From DASVUS01 sp036388675 (GTDB lineage Bacteria; Armatimonadota; Abditibacteriia; Abditibacteriales; Abditibacteriaceae), in NCBI GenBank assembly GCA_036388675.1, contig DASVRI010000045.1, forward strand, positions 1-64,000: 64,000 nt of DNA. Reading direction: 5' to 3'. A program made the position numbers and the translations under genes. Under the pieces are notes generated by a model. It saw nothing but the letters and a program-made list of their open reading frames with translations. It made no database searches and was not told the origin of the DNA. The stretch's first letter is position 1. The number at the start of each line of letters is the position of its first letter. Positions 17,340 to 24,380 of the stretch are shown one piece after another.

Positions 17340-18320
17340 ATGGCACAGTGGAACAATATACTTCCATCCATGTTTGCTCATGACTTCCCTTTCGACCCGA
17401 CTTACGGTTATAGCCAGGCGCAACTGCAACAAATTCGTCCGCCATCCGACATTCCCCACGACTTCGATGAGTTCTGGCGCGCGACATTCGCCGAGTCTTC
17501 TGCCGTGCCGCTGCAACTTAAAACAGAACCTGCCGCATCTCCCGGCGCCGGATGGACGATGAATATCGTGCGCTACAATACGCTCGGAGGAATGCGCGTC
17601 GGAGCCTGGGTGCTCGCGCCCACGGATGCATCATGTATTCGGCGCGGCTTTGTCGTGGGCCATGGTTATGGTGGGCGGGCTGCGCCGCAGTGGCCCTTGC
17701 CTCTCGACGATGCCGCTTATATTTTTCCGTGCGCGCCCGGCTTCGATTTATCGGCAGCGCCCAACCTGCCAAATAACGCAGCGCAACACGTCGTGTTCGG
17801 CATTGCGTCACGCGACACCTATCTTTTGCGCGCCTGCGTGGCGTCACTGTGGGCGGCGGCAACTGTTCTCATCGAGTTGTATCCCGCTGTTGCGACGAGT
17901 CTCTCTTATTCGGGCGAAAGTTTCGGTGGTGGGTTGGGCGCGCTGATGCTGCCGTGGGATGAGCGCTTTCGTCGCGCGCACCTTGTGGTGCCGACTTTTG
18001 GTCATCATCCTTTGCGCTTGCAATGTCCGTGTGTGGGCAGCGGAGAAGCGGTGCGCGAGCTTCACGCGCAGCAACCCGGCATTATCCATATGCTGCGTTA
18101 CTACGATGCGGCTGTTGCGGCCCAGCACATAACAACTCCAACTTTGTGTGTGCCCGCGCTCTTCGATCCGGCTGTGCCGCCGCCGGGGCAATTTGCCGTC
18201 GCGAATGCGCTAAGCGGCGAACATGAAATATTTATCCTCAGCGGCGGGCACTTCGATTACATTGGCCAGGAAGAAGAAAGGCAACAGGCGCAGCAACGCT
18301 TCCAGAAATGGTTCCGCTGA
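17340..18320 (+). CDS. Acetyl xylan esterase-like hydrolase (CE7/AXE1 family)
   Basis: The 326-aa product is an alpha/beta hydrolase. The N-terminal IPHDFDEFWRATFAES is the hallmark of the AXE1 family, and the nucleophile S194 sits in GESFGGG. The later Asp (ALFDPAVPPPGQF) and His (SGGHFDYIGQE) complete the triad. CE7 enzymes remove acetyl groups from xylo-oligosaccharides or cephalosporin C. No signal peptide is evident, so it probably acts on imported oligosaccharides, in keeping with the neighbouring beta-galactosidase (divergent, 117 bp). Either ATG 17340 or ATG 17370 could be the start. Confidence 0.85.
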   Translation: MAQWNNILPSMFAHDFPFDPTYGYSQAQLQQIRPPSDIPHDFDEFWRATFAESSAVPLQLKTEPAASPGAGWTMNIVRYNTLGGMRVGAWVLAPTDASCIRRGFVVGHGYGGRAAPQWPLPLDDAAYIFPCAPGFDLSAAPNLPNNAAQHVVFGIASRDTYLLRACVASLWAAATVLIELYPAVATSLSYSGESFGGGLGALMLPWDERFRRAHLVVPTFGHHPLRLQCPCVGSGEAVRELHAQQPGIIHMLRYYDAAVAAQHITTPTLCVPALFDPAVPPPGQFAVANALSGEHEIFILSGGHFDYIGQEEERQQAQQRFQKWFR

Positions 18321-18334
18321 GTAAGTTGCATGGA

Positions 18335-18404
18335 CCAACCGGGGCCGTGAGAGAGCGGGCTATTGCGTTACGAGGTCAGCCCGCTCCCTCACGGTCGCGG
18401 TTGG
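18335..18404. repeat. REP-like hairpin (27-bp arms, 24 matched)
   Basis: Arms 18335-18361 and 18378-18404 are near-perfect complements around GTGAGAGAGCGGGCT / AGCCCGCTCCCTCAC. The right arm ends CGGTCGCGGTTGG, matching the hairpin at 10453-10471. It separates the convergent esterase and amine oxidase genes. Confidence 0.65.
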
Positions 18405-18429
18405 TAGGCCCATCACTAAACTCCTGCGT

Positions 18430-19854
18430 TTACTTGCCGGTCAGTTGCTTTGCAGCGGCTTCGCCGGTGAGCACAGCGCCTTCCATGAAGCCCTGCCAGT
18501 CTTCCGAAAGATGTTCGCCCGCGAAGAGTACTCGCCTGTGCGGTTGGTGCAAACGTGGACGCAGTGTCGTCCACTGGCCTGGCCGGTAAACCGCATAGGA
18601 GCCTTGCGTGTAGGGGTCGCGCTGCCACGCATACGAAGCGATAGCGCGTGCCAACTGCGGCGCACGCGGATTTACCGCTACCAGGTCGCGCGTTATGAGT
18701 TCACGACGACGCAGGTCGCCTTGAGCGGCCAGCACATCGGCTTTATCGCCAATGGTGTAGCTGGTGAGAATGCCTTCTTTGCCCTTCTGGTTCTTGGTGC
18801 TGTGAAAATAGTAATGCGATGTGAGATCGCTAATCAGCGCGTAATCTTCGCGCTTCCAGAACCTTTCGCTATAGAGAACAGAGCTTTTAACAATGCGCGC
18901 ATATTGAAGCTGATCGGCAGCCAGCGATTGTGCGGCGGGCAACGGCGGGTCGAACTGGATTTTGTTCAAGGTGCGCGTCGGCACAGTGCAGATGCACGCA
19001 TCGGCGTTCCAACGGCGCTCGCCGGAACGAACATAAACCTGCGAGCCACGTTGATTGATTTCTTGAACCGGCATCTTGAGATGAATCGACGACATACCGA
19101 TGCGCCGCGCCATTTCCAAACAGAGGCGCGAATTACCGCCCACAATTTTGTAGTCGCATTCAGACGTTTCGTTGGAGCGGAAATACTCTTCAGTCGCAAC
19201 CAGGGCCGATACGTGGCGGATGGACTCGCCAAAGTCGGTGCTGTCGATGAGGTCGGTCAATCGCAGGTCGTCTTCGGAATAACCCATTTTGCGCAGCCAC
19301 GTCCACCAGTCGTAGCGGTCGAGGCGCGCCAGTTGACGTGGAGATTTTGAGCTGTATGCTTTTTCAAATCGCTCGTAAGCTTTCAATGCAGCCGGTGACA
19401 AATCCCAGTCATCCGCGGCGGTGACGCGACCATTGCGCAGCAAGTCTTCGTTGAAACGATGGTCTTGCAGGCCAATGTTAAAACTGCGGCAAAGTGCGCG
19501 CAAGCGGTGGTGGTGCTCACCTACCCACTCGGCACCGAGTTCGCAAACAAGCGCAGGGTTCTGCGGCATGCGATGGCTGAATACGCGGCCTCCGATGCGA
19601 TTGCTGGCTTCGAGAACGGTCACTTCCCAACCGGCTTGCCGCAGCTTGTAGGCCGCCGCTAAACCGGCCAATCCTGAACCAACCACAATGCACGAAGGCG
19701 CGCGACGACCGGCACGCGAGCCAAATGTTCGCGGCGGCGTTCGAGGTGCAGCCGAGGCCGACTCCAACAAGAAACTTTCACCGAGCAAAGAACCGCCTAA
19801 AGCAACGGCGGCAGACCCTTTGAGAAACTCCCGACGCGATAACGCCGAACCCAT
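18430..19854 (-). CDS. Tat-exported flavin amine oxidase
   Basis: The 474-aa product starts with a twin-arginine signal (SRREFLKGSAAVALGGSLLG), so it is folded with FAD before export. The dinucleotide fold is GSGLAGLAAAYKLRQAGWEV followed by LEASNRIGGRVFSH. The C-terminal FAD motif is RPRLHQPHRRVLFAGEHLSEDWQGFMEGAVLTGEAAA, typical of monoamine oxidase-like enzymes. The substrate (polyamine, aromatic amine or amino acid) cannot be read from the sequence. An AAGGAG Shine-Dalgarno precedes ATG 19854. The gene is monocistronic. Confidence 0.9.
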   Translation of the reverse strand: MGSALSRREFLKGSAAVALGGSLLGESFLLESASAAPRTPPRTFGSRAGRRAPSCIVVGSGLAGLAAAYKLRQAGWEVTVLEASNRIGGRVFSHRMPQNPALVCELGAEWVGEHHHRLRALCRSFNIGLQDHRFNEDLLRNGRVTAADDWDLSPAALKAYERFEKAYSSKSPRQLARLDRYDWWTWLRKMGYSEDDLRLTDLIDSTDFGESIRHVSALVATEEYFRSNETSECDYKIVGGNSRLCLEMARRIGMSSIHLKMPVQEINQRGSQVYVRSGERRWNADACICTVPTRTLNKIQFDPPLPAAQSLAADQLQYARIVKSSVLYSERFWKREDYALISDLTSHYYFHSTKNQKGKEGILTSYTIGDKADVLAAQGDLRRRELITRDLVAVNPRAPQLARAIASYAWQRDPYTQGSYAVYRPGQWTTLRPRLHQPHRRVLFAGEHLSEDWQGFMEGAVLTGEAAAKQLTGK

Positions 19855-20035
19855 ATTGGATAGCTCCTTTTTGTTGAACGCCCCCTATAATAACTCAAAA
19901 CAAGGAAGAATGTGTTTCAAAATTTGCCTCGATCATGGTAACAGTCGGCAGGCGCGCCCGCAGCGTGAGAAGCACGCCCCCGACGTGAGAAGCGCAGTGT
20001 GTAATCACGGCAACGCTTCTACGGAGTAAAAGTGA

Positions 20036-20548
20036 ATGGCACATTCCAACAGCAGACGAACAGGGTATTTGATGTTAATCCCTGTGCTGCTTTTGATTGG
20101 CACAGGGTTATTCCTGCATCAGCGCGAACGATTAGAGGCCGAGAAGTTCCGGCCAGTTGTTGAACGGATCAAAGTAGAAAAAAGACTCCGCACCAAAGGA
20201 TCAGATCGAACAGTGAGGGTTATGGTCTTTGTGGGACAGCAAGGCACAGTGCCAAAAGGCACAGTGCCAAAATGGTGGGGACAGAACATCAAGGCGCACT
20301 TTGGAAGATTGTCTCATTCATATCCAAATCCTCGCTCTGGAGGAGCCCTTCACACAGGCGTCTTGAGCTACTATTTAAGAACCAAATACAATGCAAAGCT
20401 ACGTCAATATGTTCTCACCTTTAGCCCTGAGGATTACATCAGGAAGGGGTTCGTATCTTTTGGCGATATGGAGGGCGAGTTGATAGTTCAAGAAACTCCC
20501 GGTTCTCCGAACACTGTAATTCATAACTTCAAGAAAGCAATTGGATAG
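20036..20548 (+). CDS. Small membrane-anchored protein of unknown function
   Basis: The 170-aa product has one N-terminal transmembrane helix (GYLMLIPVLLLIGTGLFL), then a charged stretch and a soluble domain I do not recognise (HFGRLSHSYPNPRSGGALHTG, FSPEDYIRKGFVSFGDM). A 14-15-bp tandem duplication (GGCACAGTGCCAAAA at about 20243-20272) gives the peptide GTVPKGTVPK. ACGGAG upstream of ATG 20036 is an acceptable ribosome site. Its lower GC and codon use differ from its neighbours, which may indicate recent acquisition. Confidence 0.65.
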   Translation: MAHSNSRRTGYLMLIPVLLLIGTGLFLHQRERLEAEKFRPVVERIKVEKRLRTKGSDRTVRVMVFVGQQGTVPKGTVPKWWGQNIKAHFGRLSHSYPNPRSGGALHTGVLSYYLRTKYNAKLRQYVLTFSPEDYIRKGFVSFGDMEGELIVQETPGSPNTVIHNFKKAIG

Positions 20549-20781
20549 AACGAGCTACATCCTGTCCTGTGCCATGAACTCATTGCATAACCGATCATAA
20601 CTGCATACAGAGACCGCTCCACAATATCATCGCACGGAGCTGTTACTTTCCAGGTGCGTTACGAAGAGCACTCGACGGAGAGTACTCGATTTATGATGTA
20701 GCAGGAGCAGGCAATTTACTCCAATGCCGCAAGAAGTAGATGGCGCAGGAGAACACTCATTGCCGAAAGAAAAATAAAAAT
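20549..20781. other. Intergenic spacer, AT-rich
   Basis: Nothing gene-like is seen. It contains one GAGTACTC (20680) and runs into the cold-shock promoter. Confidence 0.5.
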
Positions 20782-20810
20782 TTGACAAGTTCGCAAATAT
20801 GTTCTATCAT
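20782..20810 (+). promoter_or_regulatory. Consensus sigma-70-type promoter of the cold-shock gene
   Basis: TTGACA (20782-20787), a 17-bp spacer and TATCAT (20805-20810) predict a start near 20817 and a 5' UTR of about 118 nt. A long UTR is typical of cspA-type genes, whose mRNA structure senses temperature. Confidence 0.8.
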
Positions 20811-20934
20811 TAGCGAGGCCCGCAAGGGCTGATTACAAAATATTGTTGTATTTGTGCGTAGAGTCGCTGCATCGCGGTTATCCCCTTTGTCCGCTGGCCA
20901 GACGCCCTCGTCCGACAATAAAGGATTTGGTCAC

Positions 20935-21141
20935 ATGATTAACGGTACCGTGAAGTGGTTTAACGACTCGAAGGGCTTCGGCTTCATCGAGCAGGAAAAT
21001 GGTGGCGAAGATGTCTTCGTGCATCACAGCGCAATTGAGGCCGATGGTTATCGCTCTCTCCAGGAAGGCCAGAAGGTCACCTTCGAGATCAGCAAAGAAG
21101 CCAAGGGTCTGCGCGCTGCTAACGTTAAGCCAGCCAACTAA
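20935..21141 (+). CDS. cspA: Cold-shock domain protein
   Basis: The 68-aa product is a single cold-shock domain. RNP1 is KGFGFIEQ and RNP2 is DVFVHHSAI, with GTVKWFNDSKGFGF at the N-terminus. It binds single-stranded RNA/DNA and keeps mRNA unfolded. AAGGA precedes ATG 20935, and the open frame upstream is UTR. The long leader and strong promoter suggest high, post-transcriptionally tuned expression. Confidence 0.95.
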   Translation: MINGTVKWFNDSKGFGFIEQENGGEDVFVHHSAIEADGYRSLQEGQKVTFEISKEAKGLRAANVKPAN

Positions 21142-21164
21142 CCTATCTTCAATTCTCATAGAGA

Positions 21165-21206
21165 ATAAACAGCCCGCCAGGAAATTCCTGGCGGGCTGTT
21201 TATCTG
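21165..21206 (+). terminator. Terminator of the cold-shock gene
   Basis: An uninterrupted stem pairs AAACAGCCCGCCAGGAA with TTCCTGGCGGGCTGTTT and is followed by ATCTGT. It lies 25 nt after the stop codon. Confidence 0.85.
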
Positions 21207-21219
21207 TGTCGCACCGATT

Positions 21220-21251
21220 GCATGCGATAGCGAGTACTCGCTATCGCATGC
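21220..21251. repeat. 32-bp perfect palindrome centred on GAGTACTC
   Basis: The sequence from GCATGCGATAGC to its complement is exactly symmetrical about the central GTAC, with no loop. It lies between the cold-shock gene and the convergent PQQ-propeller gene, and could be a terminator for the minus-strand gene or an extruding cruciform. Confidence 0.85.
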
Positions 21252-21258
21252 TCGTTAC

Positions 21259-24174
21259 TTAACCCCCGTAACCAACCCACGGCGGCGCATCGACGATTAC
21301 AGTCGAAGCATCAAATGAACCGTCGGGGCGGCGCGAAAGCACAAACATCGAGTCGTCACCAGTTTTGAGGCCGCGCTGTGAGAGTGCCGTCAGGCGAGCA
21401 ATCACCATTTGTGCGGTGGGCAATACCCTGACGCTTCCTTCTTTGGCTAATTGGAGCCGCACCGGACGTAGCGATTGCAGCTTACCGGAAAAGTAGCGCG
21501 GCGCATCGTCACCTGTGGCCGCAGGATAGCGGAGCGGGCCCAGCAGCAAAGCCAGCGCCTTGAGGTCGGTCGAAGGTTGGCGATCCGTCGGACGATTGCG
21601 TTGCTCCGCCCAGAAAGTGACGGCCTGTCCCACTTTGATAGATTCCGGCTCAACGGTAATCTGGCGCATGAGGCGCGCGTTGGGAGTGAGCGTCACTTTC
21701 AACGTATCCGATGTATAGCGCGGACGAATTTGCAGCGTGCGCCCTTTGACCGAAAGGATGCGCCCAAACATCGTGCCCGTTGGCGAAATGCTGCGCTCGG
21801 GTTGAATTGTTTTGGCGGCAATGACTCCATCCGGGGCGGCTTTGCCGACAATGTTGACGCGCGTACCGATCAGCAGCGTGTTGCGGTCTCCCACTTTGAG
21901 TTGCCACACGCCGCGCAGCCTGTCGAGTGGGGAAGTAAATTCCTGGCCTTTGTCATCGGCGAAGACGAAAGGCTCAACACTTTTGAGAGTTCCCCGGCCC
22001 GAAGCCCAACCTTGACCTGGCTCGATGGTCAACCCTTGCGACTTTTCTTGGAGATACGAAATAGGCTGTTCCGAGTACTCGATCCAGCGCACCGAAAAAC
22101 CTTCTTTTTCGTCGTAAGAGCCGGCGACACTGATGCGCTGCCCCGGCTTTAGTTTGCTCTTATCGGTGCGGCTATTGGAAACAATTTCGGTGCGTTCGTC
22201 GAACGCGACACGCTCTTGCCTGGGCCGCAGCGAAGGGCGAATTACCAAAATGTTGCCACGTAACGAGACTACGGTTCCCTGCAAAAAGTTCATCGGCTCA
22301 GGGGTAGGCGTTGGTGTTGCTGTCGCTGTCGCGGTTGCTGATGTTCCAGCCTCCGGAGCAACATTCGCCGCCAGAGTTGTGTCGGACGTCGGCGCCACAG
22401 CCGCTGCTGTCACAGCCGGTGCCGTCACAGCCGGTGCCGTCACAGCCGATGTCGGCGTTGTAGCCGTCGCTGTTGCGACGCGTTTGACCAAACCGTAAGC
22501 GAACACGCCGCGCGCCCCGATGAAGACGCGTCCGTTGACAACAGTTGGGCTGACGAAGCGCCGCGCGCCAATCAGACGATCAGTTTCCGGCCCCATATCC
22601 GAGTGGTACAACTCGCGGCCCGATAAAGCATCATAGGCACGTAGCACCGGATTCGGTTCATCGCGCGTTTCAACTGTCCACACAATACCGTTGCGGCTGC
22701 CCTGGCTGGTCACAACCGGCGAAGTGGGACGTTCCACATGCTGCTTGATGGTCCACACTTGTTGCACGCGCGCCGGGCCGTTGGCACCGTTTGTTGTCAG
22801 GCGCAGCGCCACAATGCCGTTCTGATTCTGCGGCCCGGTTTCATCACCGGCTAAGAAAACAAAACGTCCTTTGCTGCCGGCGTCGAAGTATGCGGGCGTG
22901 GCGCGAACACCTTCGTGGTAAATCGCTTTCGGATCGCCGTAGAAACGCTGCTTTTGCAACTCGCCGCCGATTCCACCCAGACGGTCGCGGTTGAGCAGAT
23001 AACCCAGACCGTCTTTGCCTCCGGTAAATAACAAACGCGGCGTGCGCGTTGCGCGTTGATCGGGCAGCACAATGGCCGTAGCGCCGCCCATGTCTTCGTC
23101 CTGGTCGTCCAGGTGCTTGTAGTTGGGCGGAGTGTAATAATCGGGGCGCTGTCTGGAGAATTGCAACTGTTGTCCGCGAGGGCGTAGGCGCAGCACGGTC
23201 TGTCCCAGGTTGTGGCCGCCACGGAACAAGTCGAAGTCGCCGTTGCCCGTCACGAGGAACAGGTCGCCGTTGCGATCTGCCGCGACACCGGCGGCGCTCC
23301 ACACGCCGGCGCCATCCGAAAATGGAGACGTGCAAAACGTGCGTTGCGGCGTAGCCGGGCGGCGCGTGTTAATGCCCATCACCCAGCCGCGCCACGGCGG
23401 CGTATCACCGCGCCCGCCAAAAGGCACGTAAACCCAACCATTCACCAACGACAGTGCGCCGCGCTGCATCACCTGACCGGGCACAAAAGGCGTACCGCGA
23501 TAGGAGCCGCGCACTACCACCGGCCAACCGGGCCGTGTCTTGCCGGTGCGAATATCCAGCGCCCACACCACGAACTGCTGGCGCAAACCCGGCGCGTGAA
23601 TGCCGCAAACGTAAATCGTGCCGCCGGCTAAATCGATCACCGGAGTACTCAGCACGCCATGCACAATGTTGGTGCGCCACTCACCGGAGAACTCCATGGC
23701 TGTGATAGGCGGCGCCATTTGTCGACGGCTCCACAGGACTTTTCCCGTTGCGGCGTCCAGCGCGTAAACGCTGTTGCGCTCGGTTGCGGCATACACCACA
23801 TCGCGCTTCCGGCCACCGACTGCGATGCCCGACACCTGCAACGGCGAACCGTTGACAAACCCATCGAGCGGCTGGTCCCACAGTTTGCCGAAACTTTCGG
23901 GGCGCACGGAAGTAGGCGTTAACTTTGTCTCGCGATTGTTCCAGCCCAGACGCGCGTTATCGTAATGAAAAGTCAGGCTGTGAACCGGAGGTTGTGCCGT
24001 GCGCGACAGTCCCGCTTTTGATGCTGGCTTCACAGCGCGTGACGCTGGCTTCACAGCGCGAGGCATGTTGCCGGTGCGCGACTGCGCGGGCAATTCGCGT
24101 GAGGCAATTGTTGTCAGTCCGGCCATCAAAGCGAGGACTGATACGGCAGGTAAATTTATTTTGAGACTCGACAA
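21259..24174 (-). CDS. Secreted PQQ-type beta-propeller protein with C-terminal OB-like (DUF5666-type) domains
   Basis: The 971-aa product has an N-terminal signal or anchor (LPAVSVLALMAGLTTIAS). Residues about 70-560 form a BamB/PQQ-like propeller (VVYAATERNSVYALDAATGKVLW, IYVCGIHAPGLRQQFVVWALDIRTGKTRPGWP). A low-complexity linker (VTAPAVTAPAVTA, then TATATPTPTPEP) follows. The C-terminal third has repeated small beta domains of DUF5666 type (LQGTVVSLRGNILVIRPS, FGRILSVKGRTLQIRP). It lacks an obvious PQQ-dehydrogenase catalytic set, so a scaffold or binding role is likelier than an enzyme. It is divergent from the UPF0182 gene. Confidence 0.75.
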   Translation of the reverse strand: MSSLKINLPAVSVLALMAGLTTIASRELPAQSRTGNMPRAVKPASRAVKPASKAGLSRTAQPPVHSLTFHYDNARLGWNNRETKLTPTSVRPESFGKLWDQPLDGFVNGSPLQVSGIAVGGRKRDVVYAATERNSVYALDAATGKVLWSRRQMAPPITAMEFSGEWRTNIVHGVLSTPVIDLAGGTIYVCGIHAPGLRQQFVVWALDIRTGKTRPGWPVVVRGSYRGTPFVPGQVMQRGALSLVNGWVYVPFGGRGDTPPWRGWVMGINTRRPATPQRTFCTSPFSDGAGVWSAAGVAADRNGDLFLVTGNGDFDLFRGGHNLGQTVLRLRPRGQQLQFSRQRPDYYTPPNYKHLDDQDEDMGGATAIVLPDQRATRTPRLLFTGGKDGLGYLLNRDRLGGIGGELQKQRFYGDPKAIYHEGVRATPAYFDAGSKGRFVFLAGDETGPQNQNGIVALRLTTNGANGPARVQQVWTIKQHVERPTSPVVTSQGSRNGIVWTVETRDEPNPVLRAYDALSGRELYHSDMGPETDRLIGARRFVSPTVVNGRVFIGARGVFAYGLVKRVATATATTPTSAVTAPAVTAPAVTAAAVAPTSDTTLAANVAPEAGTSATATATATPTPTPEPMNFLQGTVVSLRGNILVIRPSLRPRQERVAFDERTEIVSNSRTDKSKLKPGQRISVAGSYDEKEGFSVRWIEYSEQPISYLQEKSQGLTIEPGQGWASGRGTLKSVEPFVFADDKGQEFTSPLDRLRGVWQLKVGDRNTLLIGTRVNIVGKAAPDGVIAAKTIQPERSISPTGTMFGRILSVKGRTLQIRPRYTSDTLKVTLTPNARLMRQITVEPESIKVGQAVTFWAEQRNRPTDRQPSTDLKALALLLGPLRYPAATGDDAPRYFSGKLQSLRPVRLQLAKEGSVRVLPTAQMVIARLTALSQRGLKTGDDSMFVLSRRPDGSFDASTVIVDAPPWVGYGG

Positions 24175-24380
24175 AAGATTTTTGCTCCTTGAAATTGCCG
24201 GCTATCCATTGTGTCACCGCTGTGCCGCCGCCGGCGTTGCACCAGCCATGCAGTATGCACTGCTGCGTCGCAGAAGACAAAGGCTCAACTTGCCAGACAG
24301 ATCATGCAGATTGCAACTGAGGTCGCAGCCTGGGCGTAGCGCTTGGGCATTGCGCTATGACTCTCGCCCGATGCGTTAAG

